The notes under the pieces are model-generated. The model was not told where the DNA came from. It searched no databases and saw only the letters and a list, made by a program, of their open reading frames with translations. 43,658 nucleotides of DNA from assembly GCA_029262115.1 (NCBI GenBank), contig JAJCZZ010000095.1, positions 1 through 43,658 on the forward strand, written 5' to 3'. Shown here in pieces: positions 32,679 to 40,067 of this stretch (position 1 is its first letter; each line of letters opens with the position of its first letter). Origin of the DNA: Gemmatimonadota bacterium (GTDB lineage Bacteria; Gemmatimonadota; Gemmatimonadetes; Longimicrobiales; Gaopeijiaceae). Both the position numbers and the translations under genes were made by a program.

Positions 32679-32935
32679 GTAAATAAATAACTGACATATT
32701 AGGGTGGGACGGATCGTATAGTTCCAGTCGCCGTGGAAGCGGTGGCGTTCGAGCACGAGGCTCGCCACCTGTTCGTCTGAGATGCGCACACCGGCAGGGT
32801 AGGCACGGCGGTCGATCTCGGGGCGGACGCGCAGGCCGGAGGTGCTGGTCGTGGCGCCGATCAGGCTGACGATGGTGGCCAGGGCCCCGCAGCATAGCAT
32901 CGCTCTGAACCAAAATCAATCAGTTATTTCTTTAC
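32679..32935. mobile_element. 257-bp internally deleted ISAzo13-type element (MITE-like)
   Basis: The ends are GTAAATAAATAACTGA (32679-32694) and TCAGTTATTTCTTTAC (32920-32935), inverted repeats matching at 15 of 16 positions. Inside is the last ~65 codons of an ISAzo13 transposase on the minus strand. It starts 12 bp after the IS5 right end and finishes 5 bp before the next gene's stop codon. It is non-autonomous. Confidence 0.75.
32698..32900 (-). pseudogene. ISAzo13-family transposase C-terminal remnant
   Basis: The translation 'IVSLIGATTSTSGLRVRPEI', 'DRRAYPAGVRISDEQVASLV' and 'HRFHGDWNYTIRP' is the conserved C-terminal end of ISAzo13 (Rhodopirellula-type) transposases. Everything upstream of about 65 residues is missing. 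The frame has no stop of its own and would run into the IS5 element. Confidence 0.85.
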
Positions 32936-32940
32936 AAGTC

Positions 32941-35900
32941 CTAAGGTCGGGCTAGAATCTGTCGCCGAAGCTGAGGTAGGAGGAGCTGCTCCGCGAGGGT
33001 CGCGGCGGTCTCAACGGACTCGTCTTGCTCATGGCGGAGTCGGTGGACGAGTTGAGCTTCGATGGCCTTTACTTTTAGCCAAGGCAGAATGAGCCTTCCA
33101 CCCAACCCGCTCGCTGTATCGCGGACTGGTTGGACTTCTGCAGCCTCAGCCCTCCTTCGCCGAGCTAGCTTCACTCTGAATCGAAGTATAGGGCTTGGAT
33201 CGTAGCATAGGGGGCGGTGCAAAACGCTCGCTCGCTCTCCTATGCGTCGCACGGTCTCAAGGTTCCCGGTCTCAAGGGCACAGTGCGCAACACCGGAGTA
33301 GAGGACAGCTGCCATGTATTCTGGAACTCGGTCTATGCCCTCCGCGGCGCGAGAGAAACGCTTCATCGCCGTATCCCATTCGCCCCGTAGCAAGGCGGCT
33401 TCCCCCCAGTTCGTGAAGAAGTTGAAACGTGTCATGACCGCCTCGGCACGGTTTATATCCGGGTAAATCTGCTCGAACACCTCCTCTGCCGCTTCATACT
33501 GGCCGATGTCCACGAGAAACGCGGCGAAATTCGCCTCGACAAGAATCCTAAGGCCGCCCTCGCTCGAGCGGGACAGAGAGTCACGAACGCTGGCCAACAC
33601 ACGTCGGGGCTCTGGCAGGTTCAGCATACCCGATACGTAGAGCACCACCACCAACCGCGTCTGCGCCATCAGGAGATGCTCACGTTGCCCCTCCAGCTCG
33701 GCCAACCTCACCGCCTCCCGCGCTGAAGCCAGCGCCTCGTTCGGATCCCCGAACAGAATGTTCAGTGCCAGGCTGCAATGGGCCAGGCAGGCTGCCGCCG
33801 GTGTGCCCTTCGCCGCGCACTCGCGCATCTCCTCGAACACACCTTCGATCGCGCCGGTGTCGCATTCCTGATGGAGGAGGTGCAACTCGGTGTCGAGGGC
33901 GTGGGCCGTGGCCTCCCAGTCCGCGCGGTCACGTGTCTCGAGCTTGATCTCCGTCAGGCGATCCACGGACCGAGCCAACGGGATGTCCTCGACTTCCGCG
34001 AGGCACTCCACACGCCGGATGTCCATACGAACCGCGAGGTCGGGTCTGCCGATCCTCCGCAGGCGGCCGGCGGCCAGTTCGAGGACCGGGGCGGCCCGGG
34101 CCATCTCCCGATTCGAGTGGAGCAGGCGGCCCAGGTCGCCCGTGGCTTCGGCCACGCCCCGTTCGTCCTCCTCGCACTCTACGATCAACTCGAGGAAGTA
34201 TGCGGCTTCCGCGGCCGCACCACTGGCGAGCGCCTGGTCAGCGGCCACTCTGCCGAACTCCACCGCATCACGGTTGCGGCCGGCCTTGGCGTAGTGGACC
34301 GCCATCTCGCTGTGAGGCACGGGGTCGCACGTTTCAAGGAGATGCGCGGCGATCCTATCGTGAAGCACCGCCACCCGGGCGGGCGTAATTCGCCGGTAGA
34401 AGGCGCTTCGGAAGAGTTCGTGTCGAACAGTGATCGTCCCCCGCTCCACCCTCACCAGGCGGTGGCGGACGAGTTCGTCCACCGCCAACGCGCACTTCTC
34501 CTCCGGCGTGTCGGCGAGCATTGCCAGGTGGTGCACGGTCATGGGTCGAGATCGTACGGACAGGAGTTCGGCGAGTCGCTGGACCAAAGTGTCGAGTCCG
34601 TTGAAACGCCGGTCGAACAGGTCCTGCAACGAGACGGGAAGCGGTAGAGTCTCTCCGGCCACGGCGGGCGGTGTCACCCGTCCGGCATCGACGTCGTTGG
34701 TCAACTCGATCAGATAGAAGGGATTTCTCCCGCCCATCGCCTCGAGTTGCCGCACGACGTCGTCGTTGAGGGTGTGATTGGCCGTGGCGTGGATGAGGTC
34801 CCGGGCGGCTTCATCGGACATCTCGCCGACTTCGATCACCCGAGTGGCGGCAGCGAGAAACGTCGCGAGAGCGCCGCCGGGCGAGTCCCGCCGCGGGAGT
34901 GAGTCGGTCCGGATGGTACCGATCACGCCGAGCCGACCGTCGCCCCATCGCCTCTTGGCGAAGCTCAGAACCGACAGCGTGGTGTCGTCCACCCACTGGA
35001 GGTCGTCAATGCAGATCAGCACCGGCTCCTCGGATGCCACCTGCCCCAGGAGAACGGTGAAGGCGTCGAGGAGGCGCCGAGTGAGGTGCTCCTCCCGAAT
35101 GGGTGGGACGCTCGCGAGTCGGTCGACATCGGCTTCAGCCGGCAGAAACTCCGCAACCAGTGTGCGCCACGGTTGGGCCAGCCTCCGCACATGTCGGAGC
35201 AGGTCGGTATCGGCCAGCGCATCCATCAGTACCATCATGGGAATCCGCCGCTCCGGTTCGACCGCCTGCGCGGTCAGCGGCCTGACTCCGGCGAGGCGGG
35301 CGTCGCGCACTACCTCCGTGAGAATGCGTGACTTCCCGATTCCGCCATCACCCTGGATGACCGTGATGTCGAGCCGGCCCGGTCGCGGCTCGAGTGCCTC
35401 CGAGCGCAGTCGGCCCATCTCCTCGGCTCGTCCGATCAGAGGAACGCGGACCCGTTCGTCCGCATCCTCCAGGGATGCTTGAAGTCGGCCGACCCGCTCG
35501 GCGAGGGCGCGTGTCACGGGAGACACGTCGGTCCCCTCGGGTAGGCGTTCGACGAACATGGAGAACGCCACTTGAGCCCCCTGAAGCGCGCCGGTGGCGG
35601 CCCGTGCTTCGAGTACCATCCGGAGCACCGACTCGTCGTTCGGAGTCAGCAGGTAGGCCGCCTCCGCCGCGCCGCGTGCGGTGGGCCAATCGTGGCGGGC
35701 ACGGGCTACGTCCCACGCGCGGGCGGCGGCGTCCCTAAGCCGCTCTTCGCACCCGCGCCGCTGCGCATCCAGCCAGTCCTCGAACTCGTCGGTCGGCGGG
35801 CGCGCGACCGCCTGACCGAGCCCACGGGCGACGATCGTGGCGGCATCCTGCAAACGCCCGGTCCGAAGGAAATCCTCGAACAGGTCGAAGTCGGTCCGGA

Positions 35901-36297
35901 CCATCCTCGGGTCGAGGCGGATGCTGGACTCCGCCCTACCTTCACAGAAAAGGTCGGCGCCCGTGCGAATCCGTAGTCCGTGAAGGAGCTGCCGGATCCG
36001 CTGGCGACATGCCGGGGTGTCGTCTTCCTCCCAGAGGAGCCACGCGAGGTGGCTTCGGTCCACGCCCGCTTCCCGCGCCGTCCCGAGCACGGTCAGGGCG
36101 AACTTCTGATAGGGCGATAGCAGAATCGATCCATCGGCCCCACGAAGGCTCGGGCCTCCAAAGAGGTTGAGGACCAGGTCCGGCATGGCGTTGTCCGCGC
36201 TGGGATAGAAGTCGGCTGAACCCCGGCGCTGGGGAATCGAGACCCGCCGCACGGGAACTGCATTCTTTCCGAGCGGTGGCGAATAAGCAAGCGTCAT
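32941..36297 (-). CDS. SARP/BTAD-STAND ATPase regulator
   Basis: This 1118-aa protein has an N-terminal SARP-type DNA-binding winged helix ('SPYQKFALTVLGTAREAGVD', 'LAWLLWEEDDTPACRQRIRQ'; ~45-115) and a BTAD helical domain (~130-270, 'DFDLFEDFLRTG', 'AEAAYLLTPNDESVLRMVLE'). An AAA/STAND ATPase follows, with Walker A GDGGIGKS 316-323 and Walker B 'LICIDDLQWVDD' 427-438. TPR-like helices fill ~640-1118. There is no C-terminal LuxR helix-turn-helix. Such proteins are large ATP-dependent activators that switch on their targets on ligand or partner binding. ATG 36297 overlaps the AraC-type gene's TGA (ATGA), so the pair is translationally coupled; an internal ATG at 36186 fits the family N-terminus better. 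The 3' end abuts the ISAzo13 remnant. Confidence 0.88.
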   Translation of the reverse strand: MTLAYSPPLGKNAVPVRRVSIPQRRGSADFYPSADNAMPDLVLNLFGGPSLRGADGSILLSPYQKFALTVLGTAREAGVDRSHLAWLLWEEDDTPACRQRIRQLLHGLRIRTGADLFCEGRAESSIRLDPRMVRTDFDLFEDFLRTGRLQDAATIVARGLGQAVARPPTDEFEDWLDAQRRGCEERLRDAAARAWDVARARHDWPTARGAAEAAYLLTPNDESVLRMVLEARAATGALQGAQVAFSMFVERLPEGTDVSPVTRALAERVGRLQASLEDADERVRVPLIGRAEEMGRLRSEALEPRPGRLDITVIQGDGGIGKSRILTEVVRDARLAGVRPLTAQAVEPERRIPMMVLMDALADTDLLRHVRRLAQPWRTLVAEFLPAEADVDRLASVPPIREEHLTRRLLDAFTVLLGQVASEEPVLICIDDLQWVDDTTLSVLSFAKRRWGDGRLGVIGTIRTDSLPRRDSPGGALATFLAAATRVIEVGEMSDEAARDLIHATANHTLNDDVVRQLEAMGGRNPFYLIELTNDVDAGRVTPPAVAGETLPLPVSLQDLFDRRFNGLDTLVQRLAELLSVRSRPMTVHHLAMLADTPEEKCALAVDELVRHRLVRVERGTITVRHELFRSAFYRRITPARVAVLHDRIAAHLLETCDPVPHSEMAVHYAKAGRNRDAVEFGRVAADQALASGAAAEAAYFLELIVECEEDERGVAEATGDLGRLLHSNREMARAAPVLELAAGRLRRIGRPDLAVRMDIRRVECLAEVEDIPLARSVDRLTEIKLETRDRADWEATAHALDTELHLLHQECDTGAIEGVFEEMRECAAKGTPAAACLAHCSLALNILFGDPNEALASAREAVRLAELEGQREHLLMAQTRLVVVLYVSGMLNLPEPRRVLASVRDSLSRSSEGGLRILVEANFAAFLVDIGQYEAAEEVFEQIYPDINRAEAVMTRFNFFTNWGEAALLRGEWDTAMKRFSRAAEGIDRVPEYMAAVLYSGVAHCALETGNLETVRRIGERASVLHRPLCYDPSPILRFRVKLARRRRAEAAEVQPVRDTASGLGGRLILPWLKVKAIEAQLVHRLRHEQDESVETAATLAEQLLLPQLRRQILARP

Positions 36298-37163
36298 CCC
36301 GCGCGCCTCGCCACCTCCTCGACCGATCGGATCACGGGCTGGCGTCCCATCCAGGGTGCGGGGCGCGGCGCGTCGAGAAGGTTATCGTCACCGATTGCCG
36401 ACGGAGCGAGCGCCCCGGATTCCGCCTCGACGCGCAGCCAGGCCTCCATGAACCACTCCCACCCAAGGCAGCTGCGGGCCTCACTCGGGCGTACGCCCGT
36501 CAGCCGGACCATCTGATTGCTGAGGGAGAAGCCGTCCGGGTACCCGTACCGGTACCCGATGGTCAGAATGCTGTCCGTGCTGTTCTGAAGGCGAAACAGC
36601 ACACGTAGCAGCCGAGAGAAGTGGAGCCAGTGGGACGGCACGGGCAGGCCGCGCCGGAGGAAGCGTCGACCGAGGGCGCGTCGCGACAGATAGAGCGAGC
36701 GAGATAACGCTGCCACCGACCGGAGTTCGGTGGACAGTTCGACCGTGCGACGGAGCAGGCGGGTGGTCTCTCGGTCCGGGCACAGCCCGCGCCACCTGAG
36801 GTACTCGGTGACCTCGACCGCGGGATCCGAGGGTGGGCGTCTCAGCACCTGCGCGAGCTCCTCGGCCTCGCTTCCTTCGAAGTAGGGAAGGACCGCGAGC
36901 GGCCGAACCACCTCGACTATTCGCAGGAGCCGGACGGTGTCCGGCATGCGTTCCGGCTCGGGAAGTACGAGGATCAATCCGACGCCGCCCGGGCGACTCT
37001 GGACGGCCGCGACGAGACGCTGTGACGAGTTCGTTCCGACGGTCCAGACGAGAGCTGAACCAGGGCCGGCCACCAGCCGCACGGCGGGCTCGTCCGCGGG
37101 AAGGGGCTCGAGTTGCAGGTACGGGGGCCGAAGGAGCGAAAGGCGATCGTGCTGCGGGGTCAT
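36294..37163 (-). CDS. AraC-type helix-turn-helix regulator
   Basis: This ~289-aa protein has a weakly conserved N-terminal region of about 165 residues (a degenerate receiver-like fold: 'GLILVLPEPERMPDTVRLLR'). A double helix-turn-helix follows: 'VAALSRSLYLSRRALGRRFL' then 'GYRYGYPDGFSLSNQMVRLT' and 'GVRPSEARS'. The second helix pattern (GY-x4-(D)GFS) is typical of AraC proteins. ATG 37163 has GGAGG five bases upstream and is preferred to 37211. It is the first gene of a two-gene unit with the SARP/STAND regulator and diverges from the TetR gene. Confidence 0.85.
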   Translation of the reverse strand: MTPQHDRLSLLRPPYLQLEPLPADEPAVRLVAGPGSALVWTVGTNSSQRLVAAVQSRPGGVGLILVLPEPERMPDTVRLLRIVEVVRPLAVLPYFEGSEAEELAQVLRRPPSDPAVEVTEYLRWRGLCPDRETTRLLRRTVELSTELRSVAALSRSLYLSRRALGRRFLRRGLPVPSHWLHFSRLLRVLFRLQNSTDSILTIGYRYGYPDGFSLSNQMVRLTGVRPSEARSCLGWEWFMEAWLRVEAESGALAPSAIGDDNLLDAPRPAPWMGRQPVIRSVEEVARRAG

Positions 37164-37268
37164 GGCCACCTCCGTGGTCAGGTCGCGGATGTTGGGGGGG
37201 CGGCCGGACATCTTGATGAGGCCCCGTCACTACGCCGTCATCGTCATGACGTCCCCTCGCCAAAGCAG

Positions 37269-37289
37269 AAACAAAATGCCATTTTGTTT
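37269..37289. promoter_or_regulatory. Perfect 9-bp inverted repeat between AraC and TetR genes (candidate TetR operator)
   Basis: AAACAAAAT-gcc-ATTTTGTTT is a perfect dyad in an AT-rich island of otherwise GC-rich DNA, 34 bp upstream of the TetR start and 106 bp from the AraC-type start. Divergent tetR promoters commonly carry such an operator. Confidence 0.65.
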
Positions 37290-37322
37290 TAGGCCACAAT
37301 CCAAGACGAGCCGGGGACTCCG

Positions 37323-37988
37323 ATGAGCCACGCCGTGTCGAAGGTCCACCCGCCGAAGCAGTCGAGGTCGCGCCGCACCCTCGAGCGGATCCGTCGGGCT
37401 GCCTTGGAGATTCTCGACCAGGACGGTCCGGACGGCCTGACGGTCCAGGCCATCGTCACCCGTGCCCGCTCCTCGGTGGGATCGTTCTACGCGCGCTTCG
37501 ATGGGAAGGACGACCTGCTGGCGGATCTCGGCGAGCAGATGTGGCTCGACGCGGCCGAGCGGTGGGACGAGGCGGTGGCCCTACGTTCCTGGGACGGGCG
37601 CTCGCTCGGCGAACTGGCGGACGGTGTGGTGGCGCTACTCGCCGACACCCACCGCGGGGAAGCGCTTCCACTTCGGGCGCTGGCGGCGGCGGGATCGGGG
37701 GGCGACGGCGCACGCCGTTTTCGCGCGCACGTCCGCCAGGGACTGGCCGAGGTGCTGCTGTCGCGCAGGGCCGAGATCGATCACCCACGTCCCGAGGTTG
37801 CGGTCCAGGTGGGGCTTGCGGCGGTCACCGCGCTCCTTGACGCGCCTACGGCCGAGTTATCCGAAGGCTTGGACGAGTCTCAGCTCCGAACCGAGGCGGG
37901 GCGCCTCCTTCACGGCTATCTCCAGGCAACAGATCCGGGCGGTGGGGCGTCCTCTCAAGGCGTCGACTTCTTCGATGTGTGGGCATAG
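37323..37988 (+). CDS. TetR-family transcriptional repressor
   Basis: This 221-aa protein has an N-terminal helix-turn-helix 'RRAALEILDQDGPDGLTVQA', 'IVTRARSSVGSFYARFDGKD', the classic TetR pattern ending in the F-x-x-K helix. The C-terminal ligand domain (~75-210) is helical and divergent, so the inducer cannot be guessed. It starts 34 bp after the dyad and is followed by the plug-domain protein on the same strand (124-bp gap). Autoregulation through the dyad is likely. Confidence 0.92.
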   Translation: MSHAVSKVHPPKQSRSRRTLERIRRAALEILDQDGPDGLTVQAIVTRARSSVGSFYARFDGKDDLLADLGEQMWLDAAERWDEAVALRSWDGRSLGELADGVVALLADTHRGEALPLRALAAAGSGGDGARRFRAHVRQGLAEVLLSRRAEIDHPRPEVAVQVGLAAVTALLDAPTAELSEGLDESQLRTEAGRLLHGYLQATDPGGGASSQGVDFFDVWA

Positions 37989-38112
37989 CCAGGCATCTCC
38001 AGACATATTCTGCGGGACGGTCACGTATTCATCTCCGAGGGGCAGCACGGCGCGCCCTTGGCGCGGCCTCTTCGGCCTTCGCCTGGGACCTGGTCTGAAA
38101 GGACGGGAGACT

Positions 38113-39492
38113 ATGAGGGATTTCGGAACGTCTTGGGACGCTTTCTCTACGGGGATGCTGGCGTTGATGGCGATGGGCACCTTTGCCGGACCCGCCTTGG
38201 TTGCGGGTCAGGACGGGTCGGCCACCGTCTCGGGCATGGTGTTCGACAGCACGGAAATGAAGGCGCTGTCGGGTGCTCGCGTCGCGGTGCTCGGCACGAG
38301 CGCCGTCGGAGAGGCGGACGATTCGGGACGCTTCCGCCTCGAAGACGTTCCGGAAGGGTCGTGGTGGCTCTCGTTCTTCCACCCCCGCCTCCAGGCTCTG
38401 GGTGTCAGCGCTCCCTCCCAACAGGTCACGGTGCGCGAAGACGACGCCCTTTCCGTAGACCTGGCGATCCCGTCCGAGCAGACGCTCTTGATGGGGTGGT
38501 GCATGGCGGAGCAGCCAGGCCCCGGCTTCGCGGCCCTCGCCGGCCTCGTGGTCGATTCGCTCACGGGGGTGCCGATGCCTCGCGCCCTCGTGCGGGCCCA
38601 GGTGAACGACCGATCCCAGGGCAATTTGGAGCCGCTCGAGGTGCGGACCGACGAGGCCGGGTACTATCGGATGTGTTCCCTGCCGGCCGGGCGCGAATAC
38701 CGCATCCAGGCGCGCTTCGGCATGAGTAACGGTCGCACACAAGTCATTCGCATGCCGCAGAACGGCGCGCGTATCGAGGATCTCGTGCTCCTGATGTCGG
38801 CCGAGGGCAACCTGATCGGACGGGTGCTCGACTATCTGACAGCGCAGCCGGTACAGGGCGCCCAGATCAAGGTCGTGGGCACGAATTCCATGGCCATGAC
38901 GGATGCGAACGGTCAGTTCGTGATGGACGACCTTCCGCCGGGTCGGCATCTGGTGATCACAGAGGGGCTGGGCTACGAGGAACGCACGGATTCGGTCACC
39001 ATCTTCTCGCAAGAAACGGTCGACGTCGAGCTGACGATGGCCACCGAAGCGCTCGAGGTGGATGGGCTGGTGGTGACGGCGCGATCCCGGTTCGGGAGGA
39101 CGACGACCAGCCTGGCCGGGACGTCCAAACGCGCGGATTTCATCACGCGGGCAGACATCGAGCCTCTGCTGACCCGAGCCCAGCACGCCGGCGACGTCCT
39201 GCGCATCATGAACGTTCCCGGGCTCTCGATCCGCGACATCTACGTCGACGATATCGGCGGGATTCGTGTGCCGGGTCTCTGCGTGGAGGTGAGCCGCCGC
39301 AGTGCGGGCTCTAGCGGATGCAATCAGGCGGCGGTGTTCTTGAATGACGTGCGCATCCCCTATCCCGATCAGGTCCTGCAGAGTCTCGACCCGAACGTGA
39401 TTGAGCGCATCGAGATCCTCAGTCCGGTGGATGCCCAGTTCCAATACGGGACCATCGCCGGGAACGGAGCGGTCGCGATCTACACGCGCTGA
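38113..39492 (+). CDS. Secreted carboxypeptidase-regulatory / TonB-plug protein without barrel
   Basis: This ~459-aa protein has an N-terminal signal (~8-35). Three carboxypeptidase-regulatory-like (Ig-fold) domains follow ('SGMVFDSTEMKALSGARVAV', 'AGLVVDSLTGVPMPRALVRA', 'IGRVLDYLTAQPVQGAQIKV', each followed by a 'G-x-F/Y' blade). A TonB-dependent receptor plug ends the protein ('DVLRIMNVPGLSIRD', ending 'IERIEILSPVDAQFQYG', 'NGAVAIYTR'). The beta-barrel of a full receptor is missing; such barrel-less proteins are common in Gemmatimonadota. A role in envelope binding is an inference. ATG 38113 gives the signal peptide. Confidence 0.85.
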   Translation: MRDFGTSWDAFSTGMLALMAMGTFAGPALVAGQDGSATVSGMVFDSTEMKALSGARVAVLGTSAVGEADDSGRFRLEDVPEGSWWLSFFHPRLQALGVSAPSQQVTVREDDALSVDLAIPSEQTLLMGWCMAEQPGPGFAALAGLVVDSLTGVPMPRALVRAQVNDRSQGNLEPLEVRTDEAGYYRMCSLPAGREYRIQARFGMSNGRTQVIRMPQNGARIEDLVLLMSAEGNLIGRVLDYLTAQPVQGAQIKVVGTNSMAMTDANGQFVMDDLPPGRHLVITEGLGYEERTDSVTIFSQETVDVELTMATEALEVDGLVVTARSRFGRTTTSLAGTSKRADFITRADIEPLLTRAQHAGDVLRIMNVPGLSIRDIYVDDIGGIRVPGLCVEVSRRSAGSSGCNQAAVFLNDVRIPYPDQVLQSLDPNVIERIEILSPVDAQFQYGTIAGNGAVAIYTR

Positions 39493-39620
39493 GGGCGGGC
39501 ATGAAGTGGAGGCTTGGGCCCGGCGGCTCACATCCGAGGCCGCCCGCTTTGCATCTGAGGCCGTCGCTCGGCAACTGAGTCGCCCCGGTACCAACGTCCT
39601 TGACGGGCGGTCTCCAGGAT

Positions 39621-39649
39621 ATCACTATTCCGATCATCACTATAGTGAT
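39621..39649. promoter_or_regulatory. Direct repeat and 14-bp palindrome upstream of second padR (candidate operator)
   Basis: ATCACTAT occurs at 39621-39628 and again at 39636-39643, where it forms a perfect palindrome ATCACTATAGTGAT (39636-39649). The tract is AT-rich and lies 58 bp before the padR start. TATAGT (39641-39646) inside the palindrome could be the promoter -10, so a bound repressor would block it. Confidence 0.6.
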
Positions 39650-39707
39650 AGCCAGATTAGTTTCATCTTCCGGCGATTGTGACGGCCTGTCCCAGGGACT
39701 TCGTGCG

Positions 39708-40067
39708 ATGACTCGAGACGATCCGACCCCCAGCGACGCTCCACTCACTCCGCTCTCGCACGCCATCCTCCTGGCGCTCGCAGACGGGGACCTCCACGGA
39801 TACAACATCGTGCAGGAGGTCGAGTCGTTGAGCGGCGGTACGCTCCGAACGGGCACGGGCACCCTCTACGCCGCGCTCCAGCGCATGGCAGGGGACGGCC
39901 TCATTGCCGACTCCGATACGCTCCCGGGACCGGACGAGGATCAGCGGCGGAAATATTACCGCATCACCGAAGCGGGGCGCGCGGCGGCCAGGGCGGAGGC
40001 GGCGCGACTCCAAAGGGTCCTGGCCATAGCGGCACGAAAAGACCTCCTTCCGGGCACGAGCCGATGA
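39708..40067 (+). CDS. PadR-family transcriptional regulator
   Basis: This 119-aa protein contains 'LTPLSHAILLALADGDLHGY', 'NIVQEVESLSGGTLRTGTGT', 'LYAALQRMAGDGLI', and the wing 'DQRRKYYRITEAGRAAARAE', a standard PadR winged helix with a C-terminal dimer helix. Its stop overlaps the permease start (ATGA), forming the second PadR-ADOP unit of the window. ATG 39708 is the first start after the operator region. Confidence 0.93.
   Translation: MTRDDPTPSDAPLTPLSHAILLALADGDLHGYNIVQEVESLSGGTLRTGTGTLYAALQRMAGDGLIADSDTLPGPDEDQRRKYYRITEAGRAAARAEAARLQRVLAIAARKDLLPGTSR

Noticed and set aside
38029-39594. 521-aa minus-strand frame
   Set aside because: Antisense to the plug-domain gene; no family pattern.
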